Below are positions 1 to 5,239 of a stretch of DNA of 5,239 bases, one piece after another; the stretch's first letter is position 1, and each line of letters starts with the position of its first letter. Below the pieces are notes generated by a model. The model did no database searches and was not told where the DNA came from. It saw only the letters and a list, made by a program, of their open reading frames with translations. Location: positions 1 through 5,239 of the forward strand of contig JARFRI010000352.1 in the NCBI GenBank assembly GCA_029287335.1. The letters run 5' to 3'. The position numbers and the translations under genes are program-made. Origin of the DNA: Phycisphaera sp. (GTDB lineage: Bacteria > Planctomycetota > Phycisphaerae > Phycisphaerales > Phycisphaeraceae).

Positions 1-78
1 GATTCGAACCCGCGGTAGGAGTGATACCCCTACGACGATTTAGCAAACCGTTGCCTTCAGCCGCTCGGCCACCTCTCC
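1..78 (-). tRNA. tRNA-Ser (anticodon GCT), 3' end cut by window edge
   Basis: Read on the minus strand, the sequence folds as a class II tRNA. The 5' acceptor strand GGAGAGG is at 78-72. The D arm has a GCC/GGC stem. The anticodon stem is ACGGT/ATCGT around the loop TTGCTAA, with anticodon GCT at 44-42. A long variable arm has a GTAGG/CCTAC stem, as expected for serine tRNA, and the T loop contains TTCGAAT. The 3' half of the T stem, the 3' acceptor strand and any CCA end lie beyond position 1. It would decode AGC and AGU codons. Confidence 0.95.
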
Positions 79-109
79 GGCAAGGACGGGCAGTGATGCC
101 CGAAGCGAG

Positions 110-137
110 ATTGTAGCAGCGATGACGCGGGCGGCAA
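110..137 (-). promoter_or_regulatory. Candidate sigma70-type promoter of tRNA-Ser
   Basis: On the minus strand, TTGCCG (137-132) and TACAAT (115-110) are separated by 16 bases. They match the -35 consensus at 4 of 6 positions and the -10 consensus at 5 of 6. Transcription would begin near 103, giving a leader of about 25 nt before the tRNA 5' end at 78. A 6-bp inverted repeat (87-92 with 97-102) sits in that leader. Confidence 0.5.
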
Positions 138-234
138 GACGACGGGGTCGTTCTTTTATCGATTCTTGGTAGTGGTAAGCTGTTCGAAGCCGTGGCGTCA
201 TTCATCCGACGTGACGCGGACCAGCCCTGAATCA

Positions 235-240
235 AGAGGA
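235..240 (+). promoter_or_regulatory. Ribosome binding site of the PhoD-like gene
   Basis: AGAGGA ends 10 bases before the ATG at 251. The spacing is slightly long but acceptable, and the start is supported by the twin-arginine signal that follows at once. I see no convincing -35/-10 pair for this gene between 120 and 234. Confidence 0.55.
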
Positions 241-250
241 CCTGCACGAT

Positions 251-2554
251 ATGAAACGACGCGAATTCCTTGCTTTACTCACCGCGGCCCTGGGTGCACC
301 GGCGGTCGCTTTCTCTGAGACGCTTGCCAAGACGACACGTATCGATGACTGGGAACAGAGTCACGACCGCGTGTTTCTGGGCGGGGGGTTCTGGGCCAAT
401 CCGATGGAGGATTGGCGGGTGAAGGACGGCTGGGCGGCATGCCAGACCGGCGGTGGCGGACGCAACATCCATTCACTGCTGTACGAACTCGCCGACCCGA
501 CCAAGCCGTTTACGATGTCGGTCGAGGTCGGTCGGCCTGAGGATATGACGAGTGATGGCGGGGCAGGGCTACTCGTCGGGATCCAGAGCGACATCGACGA
601 CCACCGCGCCAACTGTTTTTCAAACGGCGGGTTGCGGGCTGGCGTGAAGGACGACCGGATGATGCTTGGCAAAGAGACTGCAAAGCTCACTGGGCCGGTG
701 ACGGGTCGCATGTTATTGATGTTGGTCGGTAAGCCGACGGGTGATCATGTTGATCTGACGTTGACCGTGGCCGATCCTGAGTCGGGCAAGATGCTCGGCA
801 CGATGACGGCGGCGGTACCGGCCGACAAGCTCAAGGGCAATATCGCGCTGGCCAGCCAGTTCACCTTCGGTCCCAAGGGTCGGCCGAACAACGCGGGCTA
901 CCGTTTCCGTGACTGGCAGCTCTCTGGCGAAGCATTTACGCAGCATCCCGACCGCGCGTTTGGGCCGATCATGTGGTCGATGTACTCGCTGAGCGACAAC
1001 CGCGACGACGACGGGTTCGTGATGAAGCTGACCGCGCTGCTTGGGCCGATGGGCGAAAAGGACGAGAAGACGGTGGGCCTGCAGGTTAAGCGCAGCGGGG
1101 AGTGGGAACAGATTGCAACAGCGGAGTTGGACACCGATGCGTGGACCGCGACCTTCCGCGTGCCGAACTGGGACGCGAGCAAGGCAACGCCATACCGCAT
1201 CGTCTACTCAACACCGTCCCGCGGCGCAAAGCAGCAGCCTAAGCGGAGCGAGTGGGCGGGCACGATCCGCGCCAACCCGACCAAGCCGCTGCGCATCGGT
1301 GCGCTGACCTGCCAGAACGCGGTGGGTTTCCCCTATAAGCCCGTGTCCGACAACCTAGTCAACCTCGATCCAGACCTGCTCTACTTCTCTGGCGACCAGC
1401 TCTACGAGGCCCACGGCGGCTTTGGCGTCATCCGCAACCCCGCTGATCCGGCGATTCTCAACTACCTGCGAAAGTTCTACATGTTCGGCTGGTCCTTCCG
1501 CGAGGCGATGGCCAACGCCCCGACGATCTGCCTGCCCGATGACCACGACGTGTTCCACGGCAACATCTGGGGCGAGGCCGGCGAGCCGTTGCTCAAAGGC
1601 AGCACCTCCTCCAGCGGCGGCTACATCCAGCCCGCGAAGATGGTCAATGTCGTCCACAAGACCAACTGCTCGCACCACCCCGACTTCGCCTCGCCGCAAC
1701 CGGTCAAGCAGGACATCAGCGTCTACTACGGCGACATGGTCTACGGCAACGTCGGCTTCGCGATCATCGCTGACCGACAATGGAAGTCCGGACCCGAAAA
1801 ATCGGGCAACAAGGGCGGACGCATCGACCACGTCAAAGACCCCAACCTCGACCCACAAATATTCGACAAGCCCGGCCTCGTCCTACTCGGCGAACGACAA
1901 GAGGAGTTCCTCGAAAAGTGGGCCTCTGATTGGCGCGGGCACACGATGAAGGTCGTACTGAGTCAGACCGTCTTCGCCGGTGTCGCGACGCACCATGGCG
2001 GGTACGACGGCTACCTCGTGGCCGACCTCGACTCTGGTGCCTGGCCGCAGACGCCACGTAACCGCGCGATCGATATCATGCGACCCGCGATGCCGCTGCA
2101 TATCTGCGGAGACCAGCACCTGGCCTCGGCCGTGCAGTACGGCGTCGAGAAACAACGCGACAGCAACTGGGCTTTCTGCACCCCCGCGATCTCCGTCGGC
2201 TATCAACGCTGGTGGCGGCCCGATGAGGTCGGCATGCCACACAACAACCGACCCGCCCACGGCCTGCCCAATACCGGCGAGTACATCGACGGCATGGGTA
2301 ATAAGGTCTACGTCTACGCCACCGCCAACCCCGGCCAAAACTTCCGCGCGGGCGGAGGCGACCGATACGACTTCGCCCACCGCAAGAACAGCGGCTTCGG
2401 CCTGGTCACCATCGACACCGAAGCCAAGACCTACAAACTCGAGTGCTATAAGTTCCTGATCGACGCGACCGACGGCAAGGCCAGCAACCAGTTCCCCGGC
2501 TGGCCGCTGACGATCCACCAGACTGAGAACAAGGGCGAGAACCGCATTAAATGA
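251..2554 (+). CDS. Tat-exported PhoD-like metallophosphatase with N-terminal beta-sandwich domain
   Basis: Probable secreted phosphomonoesterase or phosphodiesterase of the PhoD metallophosphatase family, releasing phosphate from organic esters outside the cytoplasm. Residues 1-25 form a twin-arginine signal (KRREFLALL, then Ala-rich), which fits PhoD enzymes that are folded with metal before export. Residues about 35-226 look like a concanavalin/LamG-type beta-sandwich. Residues about 236-343 resemble the beta domain that precedes PhoD catalytic cores. The catalytic core starts near 347. It shows C354 (LTCQN), GDQLYE at 381-386 (D382 and Y385 are the likely metal ligands), PDDHD at 429-433 with N438, an ADRQWK segment, VVLSQT at 568-573, a His pair at 581-582, and CGDQH at 619-623. 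The C354/D382/Y385 pattern parallels the Cys/Asp/Tyr ligand set known from Bacillus PhoD. At 767 residues it is roughly 200 longer than typical PhoD because of the extra N-terminal domain. Substrate is unknown. No neighbour is co-oriented, so it is probably transcribed alone. Confidence 0.88.
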   Translation: MKRREFLALLTAALGAPAVAFSETLAKTTRIDDWEQSHDRVFLGGGFWANPMEDWRVKDGWAACQTGGGGRNIHSLLYELADPTKPFTMSVEVGRPEDMTSDGGAGLLVGIQSDIDDHRANCFSNGGLRAGVKDDRMMLGKETAKLTGPVTGRMLLMLVGKPTGDHVDLTLTVADPESGKMLGTMTAAVPADKLKGNIALASQFTFGPKGRPNNAGYRFRDWQLSGEAFTQHPDRAFGPIMWSMYSLSDNRDDDGFVMKLTALLGPMGEKDEKTVGLQVKRSGEWEQIATAELDTDAWTATFRVPNWDASKATPYRIVYSTPSRGAKQQPKRSEWAGTIRANPTKPLRIGALTCQNAVGFPYKPVSDNLVNLDPDLLYFSGDQLYEAHGGFGVIRNPADPAILNYLRKFYMFGWSFREAMANAPTICLPDDHDVFHGNIWGEAGEPLLKGSTSSSGGYIQPAKMVNVVHKTNCSHHPDFASPQPVKQDISVYYGDMVYGNVGFAIIADRQWKSGPEKSGNKGGRIDHVKDPNLDPQIFDKPGLVLLGERQEEFLEKWASDWRGHTMKVVLSQTVFAGVATHHGGYDGYLVADLDSGAWPQTPRNRAIDIMRPAMPLHICGDQHLASAVQYGVEKQRDSNWAFCTPAISVGYQRWWRPDEVGMPHNNRPAHGLPNTGEYIDGMGNKVYVYATANPGQNFRAGGGDRYDFAHRKNSGFGLVTIDTEAKTYKLECYKFLIDATDGKASNQFPGWPLTIHQTENKGENRIK

Positions 2555-2715
2555 AGTGTTTGTAGGCCATCCCGTTTCAGCAACGCCTCGGTACGAGCTC
2601 AAATATGCGTTCATGCATGTGATACGTACTCGATTTCGTATTGCTGATCGACCCAATTTATCTATTTTCACATGGCTCGGGCGTCTCGCATGATTTTCCG
2701 CCCACATCTAGATAT

Positions 2716-2740
2716 AAAACTAACCCCTTATGGGTATTTT
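2716..2740. terminator. Weak possible terminator hairpin after the PhoD-like gene
   Basis: ACCC (2723-2726), a five-base loop and GGGT (2732-2735) are followed on the plus strand by ATTTT and preceded by AAAA. Read on either strand this gives a short stem with a short U run. The stem is only 4 bp, extended by AAAA/TTTT across an internal loop. It could end the PhoD-like transcript 160-190 bases after its stop codon, but it is far weaker than the hairpin at 2893-2924. Confidence 0.25.
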
Positions 2741-2763
2741 CATCCAAATCAGCAGCCTCCCCC

Positions 2764-2791
2764 TTGTCGCTAGACCGATAATGTGTATCCT
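2764..2791 (+). promoter_or_regulatory. Candidate promoter of the GGA-repeat RNA
   Basis: TTGTCG (2764-2769) and TATCCT (2786-2791) are separated by 16 bases. Each matches the sigma70 consensus at 4 of 6 positions, including TTG and TAT with the final T. A second -10-like box, GATAAT (2777-2782), overlaps but has no partner -35. Transcription from the first pair would begin near 2798, just before the hairpin at 2801-2821. The score is moderate. The call rests partly on its position ahead of an RNA-like structure with a terminator. Confidence 0.4.
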
Positions 2792-2823
2792 AGTGCTTAA
2801 CTTGATTGGGTAATCGTCAAGTC

Positions 2824-2879
2824 AGGAGAATCAGGTTGGAGAAATGCTGGTAGGAGAAGCCAGGAGAATAGTAGGAGAA
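2824..2879 (+). repeat. Short direct repeats, (A/T)GGAGAA x5
   Basis: Copies lie at 2824-2830, 2837-2843 (TGGAGAA), 2852-2858, 2862-2868 and 2873-2879. The other four are AGGAGAA. Start-to-start distances are 13, 15, 10 and 11 bases. The steps are not multiples of three, so the repeats do not stay in one reading frame and do not look like a repeated peptide. Intervening bases differ, so this is not a simple tandem duplication. Confidence 0.85.
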
Positions 2880-2892
2880 AATGAGGGAGTTC

Positions 2893-2924
2893 AAGGGCCG
2901 GTGCCTCACAGCGCCGGCCCTTTT
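2893..2924 (+). terminator. Strong intrinsic terminator (plus strand)
   Basis: GGGCCGGTGC (2895-2904) pairs with GCGCCGGCCC (2911-2920) with one T-G wobble and a 6-base loop. A flanking AA pairs with the first two bases of the TTTT at 2921-2924. On the opposite strand the stem is followed only by TTGAA, so it works mainly on plus-strand transcripts. It ends the putative small RNA and also stops any read-through from the PhoD-like gene before it runs antisense into the esterase gene. Confidence 0.88.
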
Positions 2925-3046
2925 ACGTGCGCGCGATGCTGGCCCGTCTCTCGCGTCATGATACGTGAGTCGAACGTTCAGTAAACGCCGACGCATGCAA
3001 TCGAGTGAGATCGAGGATCGCGCGTTTCGATTCGCTTTGTCCGCGA

Positions 3047-4342
3047 TTACTTCGCCACTGCGTTCACGACGATTTCATCGATGAAGACCCATTGGTCGCC
3101 GGTTTCGATGGTGACCTTGATGAAGCGTGCGGTGACAGGCCCCATGCGCTGGCGCTGCTCGGTCAGGAGCATGAGTGCTTGGGGCGCGATGCCTTGGCTC
3201 CGCAACTGTTTCAGTTGTTTGGCGTTGTAGAACCTGATCGTGTTGTATCGGTCGTTGTTGACCTGGTATTCCTTGCCATCAGCGGAGGTGCTGTAAGTGA
3301 TCTTGTTAGGGAAAGTCGCTAGGGCCTTGGAGCTGACAAGCGTGTTGACCGCGATCGTATCGATTGATTTTATCTCGCCAAGGTCGATGACAAGTTCGAT
3401 TGGTTCTTCTTGGGGCGCAAAGCCGATCCAGCCCGCGTCGGTGTGATCGGTCTTTGCAAACTTGCCATCAGTCAATAACGCCAGGCTCACAACGCCACCG
3501 TCTTGTTTTGCGTTTGGCTTGGTAGCCGTGACCGATGCGCCGATGGCTCCGTGCGTTTTGATGTCATCGGCCGAGTCGACAAAGTGTTCTTTCACGAGTG
3601 CGGGATCAATCTTCAATGACGGGTCGATCAGTTTGCAGGCTTTATGCGCGAAGCGTTGGCCCATCACGCGGTAGGCGGGCGGGGGGAAGTGACCGTCGCC
3701 AAAGCTGAAGCCGCCCCAAGGGTTGACCCCGCGGTTCAGGTCATCGGTGTTGATCCAGTCGCCGTGTGCATTTTCTTCGCCGAGTTGTTGTTGGATCGTG
3801 CGGACGCGATCGCCATCCGGCGTGTTATTGCTCGGCAGCCAATAGTCATTGATTCGGCCAACGACAAAGTTGACGTTGTCGCGGTCCAGATCGCGATTGA
3901 GTTGATCGATGATGGTGAGGAAGCTCTTCTTATAAACCCCAGCCCAACCCGCTTTCGCGTCCGCTTCGCCCTGCATCCAGATGTAAGTCACCGACGCGAG
4001 TCGCTTTTCGCCGACGCTTTTTATAACGCTCTTGATCAGGCTGTCGTACAGCTCGCCTTGCTTCTCATCGGGCGTGGCCTCGACGCCTTCAGGGGGCTGC
4101 CAATCCTTGACCCACTTGCGGATGGGTTGGCTGGGCCTCGCGACGGTGACCACGATCACGCGGTCCTCGCCGAAGACACCCGAGACAACGTTATGGAACG
4201 CCTCGGGCAACGGCTGGCGCATGTTCGACTGCCCCGAGAGGATGAACAGGTGCTTACCCTCCGCAGCCTCGGCGTGATCGGCAAAGCCAAACGAGACAAC
4301 CAGAGCGAGAAACGCCGCAACTATAGAGTTCATTCGAGCCAT
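3047..4342 (-). CDS. Secreted SASA-type (SGNH) carbohydrate esterase with C-terminal discoidin-like domain
   Basis: Probable exported esterase related to sialate O-acetylesterase and acetylxylan esterase (SASA/CE6-like), removing acetyl groups from sugars. Residues 1-27 are a Sec signal peptide with a likely AEA cleavage site. LSGQSNM at 36-41 carries the nucleophile Ser39. YIWMQGEADA (120-129) is the second family block. GDGHF (215-219) supplies the Asp216/His218 pair. Residues about 262-430 resemble an F5/8 type C (discoidin) carbohydrate-binding module, with LLTDGKF, a DLGEIKSI strand and a closing FIDEIVVN. The frame stays open to 4531. However, the upstream 63 codons overlap the actin gene and look non-coding, while AGGAAGA (4357-4351) lies 8 bases before this ATG and the signal peptide begins here. 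A second ATG three codons on is too far from that site. The protein has 431 residues and looks intact. Substrate is not determinable from sequence alone. Confidence 0.87.
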   Translation of the reverse strand: MARMNSIVAAFLALVVSFGFADHAEAAEGKHLFILSGQSNMRQPLPEAFHNVVSGVFGEDRVIVVTVARPSQPIRKWVKDWQPPEGVEATPDEKQGELYDSLIKSVIKSVGEKRLASVTYIWMQGEADAKAGWAGVYKKSFLTIIDQLNRDLDRDNVNFVVGRINDYWLPSNNTPDGDRVRTIQQQLGEENAHGDWINTDDLNRGVNPWGGFSFGDGHFPPPAYRVMGQRFAHKACKLIDPSLKIDPALVKEHFVDSADDIKTHGAIGASVTATKPNAKQDGGVVSLALLTDGKFAKTDHTDAGWIGFAPQEEPIELVIDLGEIKSIDTIAVNTLVSSKALATFPNKITYSTSADGKEYQVNNDRYNTIRFYNAKQLKQLRSQGIAPQALMLLTEQRQRMGPVTARFIKVTIETGDQWVFIDEIVVNAVAK

Positions 4343-4350
4343 ATTATGAA

Positions 4351-4357
4351 TCTTCCT
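4351..4357 (-). promoter_or_regulatory. Ribosome binding site deciding the esterase start
   Basis: On the minus strand AGGAAGA is followed by 8 bases and then the ATG at 4342-4340. It sets the start at 4342 rather than at the much earlier in-frame codon at 4531. It lies just after the terminator hairpin, leaving almost no leader between the two. Confidence 0.75.
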
Positions 4358-4364
4358 GGAAATG

Positions 4365-4398
4365 AAAACGGGCAGCCCGAATGACGCGGGCTGCCCGT
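4365..4398 (-). terminator. Strong intrinsic terminator after the actin-like gene
   Basis: On the minus strand ACGGGCAGCCCG (4398-4387) and CGGGCTGCCCGT (4379-4368) form a perfect 12-bp stem around a 7-base loop, followed by a short T run (4368-4365). It starts 29 bases after the actin-like stop codon and ends 22 bases before the esterase ATG. There is no T run on the plus strand, so it acts on minus-strand transcripts. Confidence 0.88.
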
Positions 4399-4427
4399 AG
4401 AGCTTACAGATTATGAGTGTCAGCGGT

Positions 4428-5239
4428 TCACTTGAGTTGCTGCCAGTAGCTCGAAGGCATGTCCAGCGCCAGTTGCAGCGCGCCGTTGGAGCCGGCGTAC
4501 ATCGGCTCTTCGACGACGGTGACGTTGGCACCGCCGACGCGGTCGAGTTTGTCTTCGATGGCTTTGTTCAGGCCGTCCATCAGGCCGCCGCCGCCGGAGA
4601 GGATGATGTTCTCACGGAGCTGCTGCTGGAACTCGGGGTCGAACGTCGCAACCAATTTATGGATCGCATCGACGATCGGATCGACCAGGATCGTACACGC
4701 CTCGCGCACCAGGTCGGTGACGTCGTGTTTGGTTGGCTTACCGTCGACAGGGAACTCAACTTCGATCTTGTCCTTAGCGGTGTGGACGAAGCCGAACTTC
4801 TCTTTGATCTTCTTGACCATGGTCATGTTGACCGAGGCGTTGGGGAAGGTCTTGTTGATCAGTTCGAGCAGCTTCGCATCGACGTTGTCGCCGGCGATGT
4901 CGAGAGTGATCTGGTCGTCAGCGCCGGGGACCGTGCCGTGCATTCGGCAGAGGTCGGTCGTGCCCGCACCGATATCGACGACGAGCACGTCAGAGATCCG
5001 GTCCATGCCGTAGGCGACGCAGAACGGCTCGGTGACGATCATGACCGAGTCGAGCGTGCCTTTGGCGACGTCGAGGATGGCCTGCTTATTGTTGATGGAG
5101 GCTTCGGACGGCACGCCGATGACGCCGTAGAGCGATTCGCCCCGGCCCGGCTCACACATCTCGACCATGCGTGCGATCAGCTCGCGCGCCGCTTCGAGGT
5201 TGCGGTCGCCCTCGCCCTCGGACTTGATCACACCGGCTG
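4428..5239 (-). CDS. MamK-like actin-family ATPase, 5' end beyond window
   Basis: Filament-forming cytoskeletal ATPase of the MreB/MamK/ParM actin superfamily, cytoplasmic. The frame runs off the right edge. The GTG at 5231 is an internal valine, because the residues around it (Ala-Gly-Val-Ile) continue a conserved stretch and the phosphate-1 loop is missing. Roughly the first 90 residues are outside. Counting that valine as 1, TEPF with the likely catalytic Glu68 and VVDIGAGTTD (phosphate-2, Asp86) are 18 residues apart, as for Glu143/Asp161 in magnetosome MamK. LSGGGGLMDG is the adenosine loop. From memory, MamK of Magnetospirillum shares EPG near the start, VIGVP, the EPF-V-YG-D block, GTVPG followed by DQ-TL, ANVT, and a YW-QL end. 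These are closer than the MreB equivalents. Its role here is unknown. It could align organelle-like bodies or serve in cell shape. No other magnetosome gene is visible, and it ends in a strong terminator. Confidence 0.85.
   Translation of the reverse strand, partial: AGVIKSEGEGDRNLEAARELIARMVEMCEPGRGESLYGVIGVPSEASINNKQAILDVAKGTLDSVMIVTEPFCVAYGMDRISDVLVVDIGAGTTDLCRMHGTVPGADDQITLDIAGDNVDAKLLELINKTFPNASVNMTMVKKIKEKFGFVHTAKDKIEVEFPVDGKPTKHDVTDLVREACTILVDPIVDAIHKLVATFDPEFQQQLRENIILSGGGGLMDGLNKAIEDKLDRVGGANVTVVEEPMYAGSNGALQLALDMPSSYWQQLK

Larger units (their letters stand above)
2798..2924 (+). ncRNA. Putative small RNA with five (A/T)GGAGAA motifs and intrinsic terminator
   Basis: I do not recognise a named RNA family here. 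The predicted transcript is about 127 nt. It opens with a hairpin (CTTGATT, loop GGGT, AATC-GTC-AAG, 2801-2821). An A/G-rich tract follows at 2822-2890 with AGGAGAA four times and TGGAGAA once. It ends in a 10-12 bp GC-rich terminator with a U run. One heptamer (2852-2858) is exactly the 7-nt loop of a small stem (CTGGT 2847-2851 with GCCAG 2859-2863). The rest appear single-stranded, since no CUCCU-type complement occurs nearby. Exposed GGA motifs are the hallmark of RNAs that sequester the translational regulator CsrA/RsmA, and AGGAG is also a Shine-Dalgarno core that could bind 16S rRNA. Either role is inference. It may instead be the processed 3' UTR of the upstream phosphatase mRNA. Ends are estimates. 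Confidence 0.5.
2555..3046. other. Convergent intergenic region, no convincing protein gene
   Basis: These 492 bases separate two genes that point at each other. The left part (2555-2760) is less GC-rich than the genes. It contains a possible interrupted stem, where CAGCAA (2578-2583) plus TACGA (2592-2596) face TCGTATTGCTG (2636-2646), and the weak hairpin at 2716-2740. The middle carries the repeat RNA and its terminator. In 2925-3046 I see no clear minus-strand terminator for the esterase and no gene. Open frames here, such as 2844-2984 (46 codons), run through the terminator. Confidence 0.6.

Noticed and set aside
1883..2707. 274-codon minus-strand open frame opposite the 3' part of the phosphatase gene
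   Set aside because: It lies antisense to well-conserved catalytic codons. The Val/Ala/Gly/Arg-rich translation has no recognisable motif and is typical of shadows in C-ending, GC-rich codons.
2881..2961. 26-codon frame starting ATG right after the fifth AGGAGAA
   Set aside because: The spacer from GGAG to ATG is 3 bases, too short for normal initiation, and codons 5-15 would form the terminator stem and U run.
2620..2966. TGATACGT repeated at 2620-2627 and 2959-2966 flanking the repeat RNA
   Set aside because: Eight matching bases at this distance with little similarity around them are compatible with chance. There are no inverted termini or other signs of a mobile element.
2844..2984. 46-codon plus-strand frame within the repeat RNA
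   Set aside because: The GGAG upstream is only 2 bases from the ATG, the frame runs through the strong terminator at 2893-2924, and the translation shows no recognisable feature. Kept only as an alternative to a non-coding RNA.
2995..3020. ATCGAG/GATCG direct repeats as a terminator of the esterase gene
   Set aside because: They are direct rather than inverted repeats and no T run follows on the minus strand.
3644..4384. 246-codon plus-strand open frame opposite the esterase gene
   Set aside because: It is the complement of the esterase's conserved SASA core, shows no motif of its own, and ends across the region containing the esterase start and the terminator.
4343..4531. N-terminal extension of the esterase by 63 codons
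   Set aside because: It overlaps the end of the actin-like gene in another frame, would put the signal peptide in the middle of the protein, and ignores the well-placed AGGAAGA before the ATG at 4342.
5229..5231. GTG as the start codon of the actin-like gene
   Set aside because: The frame stays open to the window edge, the phosphate-1 motif would be missing, and the surrounding residues match an internal stretch of MamK, so it is an internal valine codon.

Overview
The window looks like chromosomal DNA from a GC-rich bacterium, most likely a planctomycete (perhaps Phycisphaerae). This is inferred from the gene content: a large Tat-exported PhoD-type phosphatase with an extra N-terminal domain, a secreted SASA-type esterase with a discoidin-like tail, and a MamK/MreB-type actin. 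No rRNA or other decisive taxonomic marker is present.

Layout, left to right. (1) Positions 1-78 hold most of a minus-strand tRNA-Ser (anticodon GCT), cut by the left edge, with a plausible promoter at 110-137. (2) Positions 251-2554 (+) encode a 767-residue exported PhoD-like metallophosphatase. (3) Positions 2555-3046 are a 492-base gap between convergent genes with no convincing protein gene. Its right half holds a promoter-like element, a small 5' hairpin, five copies of an (A/T)GGAGAA heptamer, and a very clear intrinsic terminator. Together these look like an undescribed small RNA of about 127 nt. (4) Positions 3047-4342 (-) encode a 431-residue secreted SGNH/SASA esterase. The open frame extends upstream to 4531, but the ribosome binding site and signal peptide place the start at 4342. 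(5) A strong minus-strand terminator lies at 4365-4398, only 22 bases before that start codon. (6) Positions 4428-5239 (-) hold the C-terminal three quarters of an actin-family ATPase that resembles MamK, the magnetosome filament protein, more than MreB. Its 5' end is outside the window.

The two exported enzymes point to a cell that attacks phosphorylated and acetylated organic matter outside the cytoplasm. The esterase and the actin gene share a strand, but a terminator separates them, so they are probably not a simple operon. The two items most worth following up are the GGA-repeat RNA and the MamK-like actin.
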